From an uncultured Bartonella sp. (GTDB taxonomy: Bacteria > Pseudomonadota > Alphaproteobacteria > Rhizobiales > Rhizobiaceae): a stretch of 64,000 nt of DNA. Below, in pieces: positions 53,664-63,275 of this stretch. Position 1 is the stretch's first letter. Each line of letters begins with the position of its first letter. The notes under the pieces were generated by a model that was not told where the DNA came from, did not search any database, and saw only the letters and a list, made by a program, of their open reading frames with translations. The position numbers were made by a program, and so were the translations under genes. Where the stretch lies: contig CAMLON010000007.1 of the NCBI GenBank assembly GCA_946481695.1, positions 3,096 to 67,095 of the forward strand, given 5' to 3'.

Positions 53664-54475
53664 CTTTTAACACCCCAAGGCTCGGATGCATGCCGCCAAC
53701 TTTCAAAAAATTCGCGTATCGGATGAATAATACCGAATTCGGTTATCAGGGCAAAACACACGATGATCATGATAATGGCCGTTACTTCAGGAACATCAAA
53801 AGTGCTGCGTGCTTCAAAAAGGAGGCCCCCAAGCCCGCCGGAATAGCTCAAAAGCTCGGCCATCACGGCTACTTTCCAGGCACTTCCGGCCGAAAGCGAC
53901 AAGGCCGGAAAAATATAGGATACCATTTGCGGAAATGTGATTGTACGAAATCGTTTCAATATGCCGATGTTGAAAGCACGTGCCATATCGTCGAGCGAGC
54001 GGTCACGCGTGGCAATTGCTTCCACGCTATTGATAAAAATAAGCGGAAAGGACGCAACTGCAATCGTCATCACAACAGACCCGCCGCCGTTTTCAAACCA
54101 TATGAGTGCAAGGACAATCCAGCCTATCGGCGGAACCCCTAACAGAATGATAATGATCGGACGCATCAGCCGGATGGCAGCAAATGAATAACCGCATAAT
54201 ACTCCGCTTAGAATTCCGATTGAACCGGCTATGGCAAAGCCCATGAAGGAACGCTCGGCCGTTATTTTTGCCATCGCTATGAATTTGTCCGTTTGGACAA
54301 GCAAGATCATTGCTTGCAAAGTTTGTTGCGGAGAGGGGAGCACATAACTGCCATAAAGCTCATGCGCAAATTGCCAGACAGCGAAAAAACAGAAACAGCC
54401 GGCAAGCCCTGCAAATCCTCCCCAGAAATAGTTTCCAAGCGAAACAAGATGAGAAATGAATCGGGTAGAGCGCAT
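53660..54475 (-). CDS. ABC transporter permease (SsuC/TauC type)
   Basis: The 271-residue inner-membrane protein has six predicted helices and the importer EAA-loop region (RTITFPQMVSYIFPALSLSAG), which docks on the ATPase. It belongs to the BPD-type permeases for aliphatic sulfonates, taurine, nitrate or riboflavin-type substrates. Its start shares one base with the stop of the binding protein gene. The substrate is not known. Confidence 0.88.
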   Translation of the reverse strand: MRSTRFISHLVSLGNYFWGGFAGLAGCFCFFAVWQFAHELYGSYVLPSPQQTLQAMILLVQTDKFIAMAKITAERSFMGFAIAGSIGILSGVLCGYSFAAIRLMRPIIIILLGVPPIGWIVLALIWFENGGGSVVMTIAVASFPLIFINSVEAIATRDRSLDDMARAFNIGILKRFRTITFPQMVSYIFPALSLSAGSAWKVAVMAELLSYSGGLGGLLFEARSTFDVPEVTAIIMIIVCFALITEFGIIHPIREFFESWRHASEPWGVKR

Positions 54476-55458
54476 CAGGCATAAAATCCGTCGTCAGGAA
54501 GTTTTCCGCCTAGAATTGCGGAATTTTGTTCGACGAGAACATTAAAAAATGTTTCAAGCGACGGTTTGACTTCTTTGGCATTATGGACAACGAGATGACT
54601 GAAAGCGACGGATGCTGCAATCAATCGTGGAGGGAAATCAAGTAAATCGCCAACCTGTTCGGCTGCTTTTTCCGGATCAGACCTAATTCGTTCGAGTGCA
54701 CTTGCCAAACATGCATTGAGTGCTGCTATTTTCTTTGTTCCTGCATCCCCTTCAAAACCTTTGCCGATGACAAGACCGGCTTGCGGAATGGCATCGGTCT
54801 TTGAAACTTTTTCCCAAAGCTTTTGAATATCAAGTGCACGAACAATTTTTTTAGGGGATGCAGCGCTCATGGAAATCACTGTGGATGCCGCAGGTTCAAC
54901 AATGACTGCTGCGTCAACCCGTCCGATCATGAGAAGCGGCATAGCTTCAGGCAGGCTTCCCGTATATTGGATGTCGATTGCATCCGGCTTGATGTCGTAT
55001 GCTTTTAAGATTGCTTGCATAATATAGTCGGGCATATCGTTTTTGAACGGTACAGCAAGTTTTTTACCGACAAGATCCTGAAGTGTTTTGATATTGGATG
55101 CTTCCGGTGCGACGATGTAAAGAAGCCCGTCCGTCAGGATATTAGCCAATCTTACATCAAGGCCTTTATTATATAAATTTGCGCCGCTATAACTTGGCAA
55201 AATGGCCATATTGATTGTGCCGGAACCGAGCCCAGCTCTGATCTGGTCGGGATTGTTCCAAACCTTAAATTGGCATCCGGGTAACAATGTATCAAGCATG
55301 CCGGTTTTTACTGCATAAGCAGCGACGATAGAAGGACCCGCCGGAGGCCCCCATATTACCGGTTTTTTGTCTTCGGCAGCGGCAATAGAAGGAAATGCGT
55401 AAACAACGGGAAGAAGTGAAGCACCGATTAAAAAATGACGGCGTGTTTGAGTAAGCAT
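54475..55458 (-). CDS. ABC transporter substrate-binding protein (NMT1/SsuA type)
   Basis: The 327-residue protein starts MLTQTRRHFLIGASLL, with a twin-arginine motif followed by a hydrophobic stretch ending SIAAAE, so it is probably exported folded by the Tat system. The rest is the two-lobed NMT1/SsuA fold (GSGTINMAILPSYSG, KKLAVPF, GRVDAAVIVEPAAS). The ligand is not identifiable; aromatic or anionic small molecules are typical of the group. It is the first gene of the operon that ends with nnrS. Confidence 0.87.
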   Translation of the reverse strand: MLTQTRRHFLIGASLLPVVYAFPSIAAAEDKKPVIWGPPAGPSIVAAYAVKTGMLDTLLPGCQFKVWNNPDQIRAGLGSGTINMAILPSYSGANLYNKGLDVRLANILTDGLLYIVAPEASNIKTLQDLVGKKLAVPFKNDMPDYIMQAILKAYDIKPDAIDIQYTGSLPEAMPLLMIGRVDAAVIVEPAASTVISMSAASPKKIVRALDIQKLWEKVSKTDAIPQAGLVIGKGFEGDAGTKKIAALNACLASALERIRSDPEKAAEQVGDLLDFPPRLIAASVAFSHLVVHNAKEVKPSLETFFNVLVEQNSAILGGKLPDDGFYA

Positions 55459-55958
55459 TATCCACCTCGACTAGAAAATACGCGACCAAAAATGATACTA
55501 TGGGCAGTCAGGTATTTTTGATTAAGATTTAAATTTTAACAAGAGTTTATTCCTCAAATTAAAAAATTCAAAACTTTGCTTTCATTTCACGCAAAACCTT
55601 TGCCTTCCTTGGGGAAGAATTGAGCCTGATCAGGGATAGCCAACAAATCTGCTCAGGCCAAAAGACTGTTAGTCTATAAGTTGTATGCAGTTATTTGAAA
55701 AATGAAAACTTATATAAAAGCAGATCAGGTGTTTGGACAATAATTCAGCCTATATAGAAATTTGTGAGCGATAAAAGCCGATTTTCAGTCAATGAACTTC
55801 CGGAAAGATGTGGGCGTTGCCACTCTTGATTTTCGTCAGATCGGTTATTTATCTGACTATTAATTGTGAAACCATATGATAGATCGTTACGAAAAAGAGA
55901 CCGAGAAATATTCCTTGCCTATAAGATCAATATATCGGTCTACAAGCTTCAAATTTGT
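55459..55958. other. Intergenic stretch upstream of the ABC-nnrS operon
   Basis: No gene is seen. Two degenerate FNR-like sites are noted: TTGATTAAGATTTA at 55518-55531 and TTGAGCCTGATCAG at 55620-55633 (eight of ten consensus positions). Neither is convincing alone, but both lie where an operator for the nnrS operon would be. Confidence 0.4.
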
Positions 55959-56576
55959 CTATTCCTCTTCTATCCGGAAAACCAATTTCAGATAGGCCGA
56001 AAATGGATTTCGCTTCTCCCGCTTCGGGTTCAATCGTCTGGCAACTGCTTCAGCAGCCCCAAGTGCCATTAACCCTTCGGCAACAATCGAGCAATCAAAC
56101 GGAGGTTCTATATTTCTCATAGCAAACAGATGTCGCACGAGCTTCGCATAGAACGATTTTTGTTCATCCATAAGATTATTATAAAATTTTACAAATGTTG
56201 GATGGCGCAGAGCATAAGTTTGCATTTCAAGGAACAGAATTGTGTGGGAAATATTTTGATCATTGCGCTCAAACCAGACGATCATGTCATTCAGAGCCTT
56301 TTCAAAATTATCACCTGCATCGTCAATGAGCTGTTTTCGTGAATTTGCCTCAAATGATTTATATTGCTCGAGAAGCTCTATAAGAACTTCACCCTTATTA
56401 TTGAAATTGGAATAAAAGGCTCCCTGTGAATAGCCTGCTTTATCACAAATTCCTCTGATAGAGGTTGCCTCGTACCCCAATTCTGTAAATAGCATGCGCG
56501 CAGCCTCCAACAGGTTCTGGCGTGTCTGTTGCTGGCTTTCCAATCTTGTTTTACGCGGTTTTATTTGTTTGACCAT
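55959..56576 (-). CDS. TetR-family transcriptional regulator
   Basis: The 205-residue protein has an N-terminal TetR helix-turn-helix (LLEAARMLFTELGYEATSI, GYSQGAFYSNFNNKGEVL) and a divergent ligand-binding half. It is divergent from the short-chain dehydrogenase gene, with only 98 bases between the starts, and palindromes in that gap. By the usual logic it represses itself and that gene and releases on binding a small molecule, which cannot be inferred. Confidence 0.87.
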   Translation of the reverse strand: MVKQIKPRKTRLESQQQTRQNLLEAARMLFTELGYEATSIRGICDKAGYSQGAFYSNFNNKGEVLIELLEQYKSFEANSRKQLIDDAGDNFEKALNDMIVWFERNDQNISHTILFLEMQTYALRHPTFVKFYNNLMDEQKSFYAKLVRHLFAMRNIEPPFDCSIVAEGLMALGAAEAVARRLNPKREKRNPFSAYLKLVFRIEEE

Positions 56577-56598
56577 GAATTTCAGATATCATCCGAAA

Positions 56599-56660
56599 TT
56601 TCATTCGACAAGTCAGTAAATGAAACATAAATATCATGTGATATATGAATTTCATTTGAT
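56599..56660. promoter_or_regulatory. Candidate TetR operator region
   Basis: The gap between the divergent starts contains TTTCATT...AATGAAA (about 56599-56625), seven-base arms, and ATATCATGTGATAT (56631-56644), six-base arms around TG. GATAT and TTTCATT blocks recur several times. These are reasonable operators for the adjacent TetR protein. Confidence 0.45.
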
Positions 56661-56674
56661 ATTTGGAATCTCTG

Positions 56675-57682
56675 ATGAAAAAAACAGTTTTCGTAACCGG
56701 TGCCACAGGACTATTGGGTAATAATCTGGTTCGTCAATTGATCGCCGAAGGTTATCATGTCAAAGCACTGGTCCGGTCGCTACAAAAGGCAAATAAGCAA
56801 TTCGCCCCCCCCCATGATGAACTTGATATCATTCAAGGCAATATGACCGATGTTTCTAGCTTTGAAAGCGATTTGAATGGATGCGAAACCGTTTTTCACA
56901 CGGCATTTTTTTTCCGCGATAATTATAAAGGCGGCAGCCATTGGGCCGATCTGGAAAAAGTGAATGTTAATGGTACAAAATGCCTATTGGATGCGGCCTT
57001 AAAAGCCGGCGTCAAAGAGTTTGTTCATGTCTCTTCGATTGCAGTTCTCGATGGTGAGGCCGACACATTGATTGATGAGACTTGTGATAGAAATATAGAA
57101 AATTCGGATTATTACTATCGAAGCAAAATCATCAGTGAAACAACAGTCAGAGAATTTGCCGCTCTCCATCCAATGATGAAATGTTATTATATTTTACCGG
57201 GGTGGATGTGGGGGCCGGGTGATCTGGGCCCCACCTCGGCAGGACAACTTGCACTTGATGTCATGAACAGGAAGTTGCCTGCCATTGTGCCTGGGATCTT
57301 TTCGGTTGTTGATGCAAGAGATGTTGCCGCTGCCCTAATCATGTTCACCTTCAAGGGGAAGCCGGGAGAACGTTATCTTGTTGCAGGGCGTCACATCCAT
57401 ATGAAAGACCTTGTATCCATGATCGGTCATTATGCCAATGTCAAAACGCCAACAAAAACAATACCGATGCCGCTATTGTATTGCATCGCTATTTTACAGG
57501 AACTTTATTGCAAGCTTACAGGCAAGCCCATTTTATTATCATCGGCTTCTGTCCGCTTGATGGCAAGTCAATATAATAGAACGCATTTTAGCAGCGAAAG
57601 ATATGAGAAAATTCTGGGGCTTCAATTCAGGCCTTTAGAGCAAACTCTGACAGACATACTGTCTGATCTGAAAAGGAATTAA
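56675..57682 (+). CDS. NAD-dependent epimerase/dehydratase-type reductase (extended SDR)
   Basis: The 335-residue protein is an extended short-chain dehydrogenase. The Rossmann motif GATGLLGNNLVRQL lies near the N-terminus, and the catalytic pair is in YYYRSKIISE (Tyr and Lys) after SSIAVLDG. It resembles the dihydroflavonol 4-reductase/NAD-epimerase group that acts on ketones or hydroxy-steroid-like compounds. The substrate is unknown. The ATG at 56675 follows TTGGAA; an in-frame TTG at 56663 is unlikely. It is probably controlled by the divergent TetR protein. Confidence 0.85.
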   Translation: MKKTVFVTGATGLLGNNLVRQLIAEGYHVKALVRSLQKANKQFAPPHDELDIIQGNMTDVSSFESDLNGCETVFHTAFFFRDNYKGGSHWADLEKVNVNGTKCLLDAALKAGVKEFVHVSSIAVLDGEADTLIDETCDRNIENSDYYYRSKIISETTVREFAALHPMMKCYYILPGWMWGPGDLGPTSAGQLALDVMNRKLPAIVPGIFSVVDARDVAAALIMFTFKGKPGERYLVAGRHIHMKDLVSMIGHYANVKTPTKTIPMPLLYCIAILQELYCKLTGKPILLSSASVRLMASQYNRTHFSSERYEKILGLQFRPLEQTLTDILSDLKRN

Positions 57683-58227
57683 CCTCATAAATTGGAAGTT
57701 AATCCGTGAATACGAATTTTCTCTTTAGAACATTCAATATTGGTTGCTATTTACCCGAAAATTTTATTTCCGATTGTTGAAAAAATTAATCAAGTCAAGC
57801 TTTTAATAATTGAAGATGAAGAGCCATATAGATTATTTATTTTTAAAATAACGTTGAATTCCAGTTACTATAAGGGATTTCTTATTCTGGCTAATGCAAC
57901 ACCTTGCACGATGACAATCAGACGATCGTGAAGATGAACCGGTCATTTCCAAAACCGTTTTAATGTCACTATTTGTCGTCAAAGTTTTAACGTTATTGTG
58001 TCGAGGTTTTAAGGAAGATGGTGAGATGCCTTCTTGTAACAACGCCGAGGTGGTGGATTGGTGACTATTTCAAGACAATCGCACTGTTACGCGGGGCATA
58101 GGTACTTGCTCGCCTAACGAAGAGGAGCTGATTTATTATTAATAAACTCTAAACTACTTTGCGGAGCAAAGCGCAAATGGTCGCCAAAGTTGTATAGTCA
58201 AACGATAAAAATCGGACCTTCGATAAA
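57683..58227. other. AT-rich gap with a possible response-regulator relic
   Basis: No intact gene is seen. A short plus-strand frame (57740-57931) contains QVKLLIIEDEEPYRLF, which reads like the start of a response-regulator receiver domain. About 150 bases on, another frame reads VKVLTLLCRGFKED, loosely like the start of a LuxR-type DNA-binding domain. With no room for a full receiver domain this would be a decayed gene, and the match may be chance. Confidence 0.35.
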
Positions 58228-59007
58228 TCAGGGTAGACGATAAAAATTCTTACCTTTTTCGTATGCTTTCTGGAAATCTTTTGTTTCGCGAATATTACCT
58301 TTAAAGGGGAGGAAATCTGAAAAATTGCATTTTTCTGATGTTTCCCAAGAAAAACATGGCGAATTATCCGGTGCATATTGTGCAATATATTTCAGCATAA
58401 AAAGCCGTGTTGTTACGGCCTCGCCTCTATTGCTGGCAATATAGGAAGAGATATCTTTTCCGGAAAGAAAGGCTTTGGTTATCGGGGCTGCCTGATTTTC
58501 TTCGATGATAAGTGAGCCAACCTCGGGGGCGCATCTTTTGGCATAAACCGTGCCGTCAAATATGGCTTCTCTACAGGTCAATGAAAAATATTTATCAATT
58601 TTCAGAGGCTGATTAAAGCCGTTATATTCTTTTCCCAAAACGCCGATAACCTCGGTCGAATTTGACTTGGTTGAACGTAAGCCGATTTCATAGCCCTCTG
58701 TCGTTTGTTTCAAACTCGTAATGACACCATCGACTGAAAATGGTGTGCTATATTTTTTTTGCGCAGTAATTTTATTGGCTTTGAAATCTTTTTCGATTTT
58801 GTCGGCATTATATGATGGCAATTGAAATACTTTCAGATTTTCAAATGTCATCAAGTGATCTGCACCCTTGATTTGCGACATATAAATTTGCAATGCGAGG
58901 AAGGTGTTGATCATATGGAATTCTTTTTCTTCGACACTCATTTTTGCCGAAGCAGAAGAAAGAACCATGATCAATATAGTAACCGCCGACAATATGCGCT
59001 TGAGCAT
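58228..59007 (-). CDS. Secreted protein with an OB-fold (tRNA_anti-like) segment
   Basis: The 259-residue protein has a signal peptide (MLKRILSAVTILIMVL to SSASA). A middle segment of about 50 residues (YNADKIEKDFKANKITAQ, KKYSTPFSVDGVITSL) matches the pattern of the tRNA_anti-like OB-fold family, where an N-ext-A-xx-Y motif precedes a beta strand. Four cysteines follow (TCREA, RCAPE, PCFSW, KCNFS), perhaps disulfide-linked in the periplasm. Function is unknown. The frame extends to 59076, but the ATG at 59007 has a near-perfect AAGGAGGAAG site and begins the signal peptide. Confidence 0.75.
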   Translation of the reverse strand: MLKRILSAVTILIMVLSSASAKMSVEEKEFHMINTFLALQIYMSQIKGADHLMTFENLKVFQLPSYNADKIEKDFKANKITAQKKYSTPFSVDGVITSLKQTTEGYEIGLRSTKSNSTEVIGVLGKEYNGFNQPLKIDKYFSLTCREAIFDGTVYAKRCAPEVGSLIIEENQAAPITKAFLSGKDISSYIASNRGEAVTTRLFMLKYIAQYAPDNSPCFSWETSEKCNFSDFLPFKGNIRETKDFQKAYEKGKNFYRLP

Positions 59008-59471
59008 CACTTCCTCCTTTTTACTTCCGGCATGAGATGGGATATCCGAGCCTTGTTTATCAACAATTTTCAACAAACCACATCGGAAGTTTTATAGCCT
59101 TAATTTAAAATTTATAATCTGTTATAGCGCTCGATGTATAAGGATAGTTGGTATATTTAACAATATTTTTTCATCTTTTATCATCAACTTCCGACTTTTG
59201 AGCAAGAAATAAATATTTTTGTCAAAGCGGATTTAAACGGGGTTTGCAACTTAATCTTATGCGTTTCCGATATAAGTTTGACCGAGTCTCATTCCGGATA
59301 AATTTCAGTTCACGCCGTTTAATTTACCCTTAGGCTTCACATTATATTTTTGTCGACTTGGCTTGCGTGGCGTCTTGACTATCAACTCAATCGGGAACGA
59401 GAAGAATCTGCTATATAATGTTGGAACAAAATCCACGCCAACAAGATAATTGCCCGATTGATTGTCTGGAC
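59008..59471. other. AT-rich intergenic stretch
   Basis: No gene, terminator or repeat was recognised. It separates two minus-strand genes. Confidence 0.35.
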
Positions 59472-59816
59472 TTATGCTATCGGCATTTTATCAAAGCTGT
59501 AGTCACGATCTACTTTTGCGATGCGGATGACGTAATGGGAATAAAATATCTCTCGTCCAAGTTTTTGTGCTAGCTTATGGTCAACATTTGCTTTCCAAGC
59601 CTTCATGCTCGCTTCGTCTTTCCAGAATGAATTGGTAATGCCGAAACCATCAGCACCGCGAACACTTTCAGCGCCAAGACAACCGGGTTGTTGCAAGGCC
59701 AACTTTTCCATGGCTATGGACATTTCTCCATAGCCATTATCACCCTCTGTGCGTTGGGATGAAAAAGCAACAATGTAATAGGGAGGCGGAGGTGTTTTTG
59801 AAAAAAGTTTGTTCAT
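59472..59816 (-). CDS. Antibiotic biosynthesis monooxygenase (ABM)-domain protein
   Basis: The 114-residue protein has the dimeric ABM/ferredoxin-like fold pattern, with PGCLGAESVRGADGFGITNS, the strand-helix FWKDEASMKAWKANVDH and a C-terminal YVIRIAKVDRDYSF. The ABM family includes haem-degrading enzymes and small quinol monooxygenases, but most such singletons are uncharacterised. No signal peptide is seen. The ATG at 59816 follows GAGGAG. Confidence 0.8.
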   Translation of the reverse strand: MNKLFSKTPPPPYYIVAFSSQRTEGDNGYGEMSIAMEKLALQQPGCLGAESVRGADGFGITNSFWKDEASMKAWKANVDHKLAQKLGREIFYSHYVIRIAKVDRDYSFDKMPIA

Positions 59817-60525
59817 CAGGTTCTCCTCCCGAAGATCGTTTCAAAGTGAATAAAATTTTATAGTCGCCTCACTAGCATCTTTTCTCTAGCCGGTTAAGAC
59901 AATATTCTTGTTTGTAGCGGATAAATTTGTTGCTTTTTTAATTGTGGGAATAATCTGAAACTATTGGATGCGGCTATCAAAATGTCAAATGATTATATCC
60001 GGAATTGATAAATTTTATTTGAGTAAATTTTTTATAAATTTATTTTTATTTTTAAAATAATTTGGACAGTTGAAGTTTTCCAACGTGTTCAACCTTTATA
60101 AAATATGTTCTGACTTCTTGTTTGAAAAAGCAGAATAATGTGGCCGAGACGACGGTGGTTTTGTTGGTCGCAAATGCTTGGAAAGCCCGCAGCTTCCATT
60201 GTTGAAATTGTGGTTTTGAAGTGAATGATACATCCGGTTTTGCGAGTGATCCCATCAACTTACCAAAAAAATACAGCTTTGTTTTCGTATAATGTATTTA
60301 ACTGAACTTTGTTGATTGCATGCATTTTATGCGTTTGATTTGAGCGAAATGCATTGAGTGATAACGGATGACTTGTTCTAAAAATCAATTTTAAGCTTTT
60401 TAAATCACCGCTCAAAGCCGTTGATCGAGTCATCCCTTCGGGATTTTATTGGGGGATGAGATGGAGGATGAGAAAATAGTAGCGTAATATAGGTTACTGT
60501 TTTGACTACATTTTTTAGATTGAAA
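59817..60525. other. AT-rich intergenic stretch next to tRNA-Ser
   Basis: A 68-codon minus-strand frame at 60052-60258 has no recognisable family or binding site and was not called. The stretch contains no visible copy of the tRNA-Ser 3' end. Confidence 0.4.
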
Positions 60526-60615
60526 TGGCGGAGGGGGTGGGATTCGAACCCACGGTACAGTCGCCTGCACGCCGGTTTTCAAGACCGGTGCCTTAAACCG
60601 CTCGGCCACCCCTCC
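60526..60615 (-). tRNA. tRNA-Ser (TGA anticodon)
   Basis: On the minus strand GGAGGGG pairs with CCCCTCC and CCA is encoded. The anticodon stem ACCGG/CCGG-type arms enclose CTTGAAA, giving TGA, which reads UCA. The long variable arm (CGTGCAGGCGACTGTACCG) identifies a class II serine tRNA. Length is 90 bases with CCA. Confidence 0.95.
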
Positions 60616-60688
60616 AAAAAGGATGCGCAAGTCTTTACAAGGTTCTGGCTAAAGGTCAATCACTTATTTGAATTTTTTTGAGCCAAAT

Positions 60689-62146
60689 TCAATTTGCCTT
60701 CGTTCCTTTATAGATGTTCACTTTCAGATCGCGCACTTTTTTACGCAATGTATTGCGATTAAGCCCCAATAATTCTGCGGCCTTGATCTGGTTGCCCTTT
60801 GTTGCCGTGAGGCACGCGAGAATAAGTGGATATTCGACCTCTTCCAATACGCGGTGGTAAAGTCCTACGGGGGGCAGCTCATTGCCGAAAGAGGCAAAAT
60901 ATTTTTGCATATTCAGTTCGACCGCTTCGCCAATGGTTATGTTATCATTTACTGTAACGGGATTATTCGCATCGCGATTTCCTGTTTCGTTTTTTAATTC
61001 TGCCTCGATAACATCGACCGCGATTTCTTCCTGCGGATAAAGCGCGGCAAGTCTGCGCACAAGATTTTCCAATTCCCTGACATTGCCGGGCCAGGAATAG
61101 CGGCGTAACAGATCAAGCCCGTCATTGCTGATATGTTTCAAAGGCAATCCGTCATCGGTTGCCATTTTGAAGAAATGACGCACGAGATCGGGAATATCAT
61201 CGGCTCTTTCACGTAAAGCAGGAAGGCGCAAAGGTACAACATTAAGTCTATAAAACAGATCTTCGCGGAATTGCCCCTGATTGATAAGTTGATGCAAATC
61301 CTTGTTGGTTGCAGCAACAATTCTGACATCGGTCTTGATCGGTGTCCGCCCGCCAACGGTCATATACTCGCCCTGTTGCAACACACGTAAGAGGCGGGTT
61401 TGTGCTTCCATGGGCATATCGCCAATTTCGTCAAGAAACAATGTGCCGCCGTTGGCTTGTTCAAAACGCCCGCTTGAACGGGTGTTGGCACCGGTGAAAG
61501 CACCTTTTTCATGACCGAATAATTCTGATTCAATGAGATCCTTAGGGATTGCTGCCATATTAATTGCAACAAACGGCCCTTTGCGTCTTCTGCCATATTC
61601 GTGAAGTGCACGTGCAACGAGCTCTTTTCCTGTTCCGGACTCGCCGGTAATCATAACCGTAAGGTCAGTTTGCATCATGCGGGCAAGAATACGATAGATT
61701 TCCTGCATTGCAGGTGAGCGCCCGACAAGTGGCATCGTGTCGTTTGTTTCGTCGGATTTCTGTTTTTCAATTTCCGGACGAGGCTCAACCATAGCCCGTC
61801 CGACGATATTGATGAGCTCCGAGAGATCGAACGGCTTCGGCAGATAATCGTAGGCTCCGGCTTCCGAAGCTTTGATCGCAGTCATAAAAGTGTTTTGTGC
61901 ACTCATGACAATAACAGGAATTTCCGGCCGCGCTTTTTTGATGCGGGGTATAAGATCAAATGCGTTTTCATCCGGCATAACAACATCGGTAATGACGAGA
62001 TCGCCATCGCCATTGGCAATCCAACGCCATAACATTGCGGCATTCGGTGCAACGCGCACATCATAGCCGGCTCGCGAGAGCGCCTGATTGAGAACAGTGC
62101 GGATTGCCGCATCGTCATCTGCGACAAGTATCATCCCTTTAGTCAT
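60689..62146 (-). CDS. ntrC: Nitrogen regulation response regulator NtrC
   Basis: The 485-residue sigma-54 activator has a receiver domain with the phosphorylated Asp54 in [13 protein letters not shown], an AAA+ domain with Walker A GESGTGKE and the sigma-54 loop GAFTGA, and a C-terminal Fis-type helix-turn-helix ([15 protein letters not shown]). It activates nitrogen-assimilation genes when phosphorylated by NtrB. The frame is open to 62239, but the ATG at 62146 overlaps the ntrB stop (ATGA) and opens at MILVADDD, the family-typical start. No NtrYX genes follow; tRNA-Ser comes next. Confidence 0.95.
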   Translation of the reverse strand: MTKGMILVADDDAAIRTVLNQALSRAGYDVRVAPNAAMLWRWIANGDGDLVITDVVMPDENAFDLIPRIKKARPEIPVIVMSAQNTFMTAIKASEAGAYDYLPKPFDLSELINIVGRAMVEPRPEIEKQKSDETNDTMPLVGRSPAMQEIYRILARMMQTDLTVMITGESGTGKELVARALHEYGRRRKGPFVAINMAAIPKDLIESELFGHEKGAFTGANTRSSGRFEQANGGTLFLDEIGDMPMEAQTRLLRVLQQGEYMTVGGRTPIKTDVRIVAATNKDLHQLINQGQFREDLFYRLNVVPLRLPALRERADDIPDLVRHFFKMATDDGLPLKHISNDGLDLLRRYSWPGNVRELENLVRRLAALYPQEEIAVDVIEAELKNETGNRDANNPVTVNDNITIGEAVELNMQKYFASFGNELPPVGLYHRVLEEVEYPLILACLTATKGNQIKAAELLGLNRNTLRKKVRDLKVNIYKGTKAN

Positions 62147-63273
62147 TGGCTTTCTCCGCTTGTCTTTCGTTCTGTCTCTTCCGGCCGCCACATAGGCAAG
62201 AGAACGCGGAATATCGTCCGCCCCGGTTGTGACTCGCATTCGACGACACCGCCATGGTCGTTCACAAGTTTTGCAACAAGCGCAAGTCCAAGGCCCGACC
62301 CATTCGGTTTACTGGTGATGAACGGGTCAAAAAGATTTTCTTGAATGTCTTTGGGAACACCCGGTCCATTATCCTCGACACAGAATTCCATGGGCAAAGT
62401 GACTTTATCATGCCGCCCTTGCACAGAAAGCTTGATGCCCGGTCGATAGGACGAGGTAAGCGTAATTGTCGGATTGTTTACACTGCCCAGCGCTTCAGTC
62501 GCATTTTTAACGAGATTGAGGAAAATCTGGATAAGCTGGTCGCGATTGGCATAGACCGGCGGCAGTGATGGGTCATATTTTTCAATAAATTTGATCTTTT
62601 TGGCAAAACCGCTTTGCGCGAGCCTTTTTACGTGATCAAGCACAGTGTGAATATTAACCGGAAAACGTTCGATCGGGCGTTCATCCGAAAACACTTCCAT
62701 ACGATCGACCAAAGCAACGATACGATCTGTCTCGTCAGTAATCAGGCGTGTGAGCTGACGGTCGTCATCACTGACAACACTCTCAAGGAGTTGTGCAGCG
62801 CCACGAATACCTGAAAGCGGGTTTTTTATTTCATGGGCGAGCATTGAAGCAAGGCCTGTCACCGAACGGGCAGCCCCTCTATGGGTCATCTGCCTGTCGA
62901 GCTTTTCAGCCATGGATTTTTCTTGAAACAACACAACGACACTTCCCGGAATTTCAGGTAGTGGCTGAACAAAAATATCAACGAGTTTGTCATAACCGAG
63001 TTTTGGTGATGATAAATCGACATGATATTCATTAACCGGTTTCGGTTTTTCTCTGACCTGATTGATAAGCGAGATGAGAGGACTGCCAAAGGGTAAGAAT
63101 GTTTCAAGCTTGTTTCGTGCCAACACAGAAGAGCTTGCTTTGAAGAATTGCTCGGCATCGGCATTGGCATAGGCGATACTATTATCCTTGTCGACAAGAA
63201 TAACCGGATGTCGGACAGCATCAAGCACCAGTCTCGCAAGATTTTGTTCGCAATTTTTAGCTTTTGGTTGCAT
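62143..63273 (-). CDS. ntrB: Nitrogen sensor histidine kinase NtrB
   Basis: The 376-residue soluble kinase has an N-terminal PAS domain ([20 protein letters not shown]), the H box with the phosphorylated histidine in [16 protein letters not shown] (about residue 147), and the ATP-binding N and G boxes ([28 protein letters not shown]). It phosphorylates NtrC under nitrogen limitation under PII control. The start at the ATG 63273 is preferred over an in-frame TTG at 63279 that overlaps the dusB stop. Confidence 0.94.
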   Translation of the reverse strand: MQPKAKNCEQNLARLVLDAVRHPVILVDKDNSIAYANADAEQFFKASSSVLARNKLETFLPFGSPLISLINQVREKPKPVNEYHVDLSSPKLGYDKLVDIFVQPLPEIPGSVVVLFQEKSMAEKLDRQMTHRGAARSVTGLASMLAHEIKNPLSGIRGAAQLLESVVSDDDRQLTRLITDETDRIVALVDRMEVFSDERPIERFPVNIHTVLDHVKRLAQSGFAKKIKFIEKYDPSLPPVYANRDQLIQIFLNLVKNATEALGSVNNPTITLTSSYRPGIKLSVQGRHDKVTLPMEFCVEDNGPGVPKDIQENLFDPFITSKPNGSGLGLALVAKLVNDHGGVVECESQPGRTIFRVLLPMWRPEETERKTSGESQ

Positions 63274-63275
63274 GA

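Noticed and set aside
60052..60258. 68-codon minus-strand frame near tRNA-Ser
   Set aside because: No ribosome site and no family; the gap is AT-rich and could carry such a frame by chance.
51413..60525. Intact genomic island with integrase and attachment repeats
   Set aside because: No integrase gene or repeat of either tRNA 3' end was found; kept only as a finding about position.
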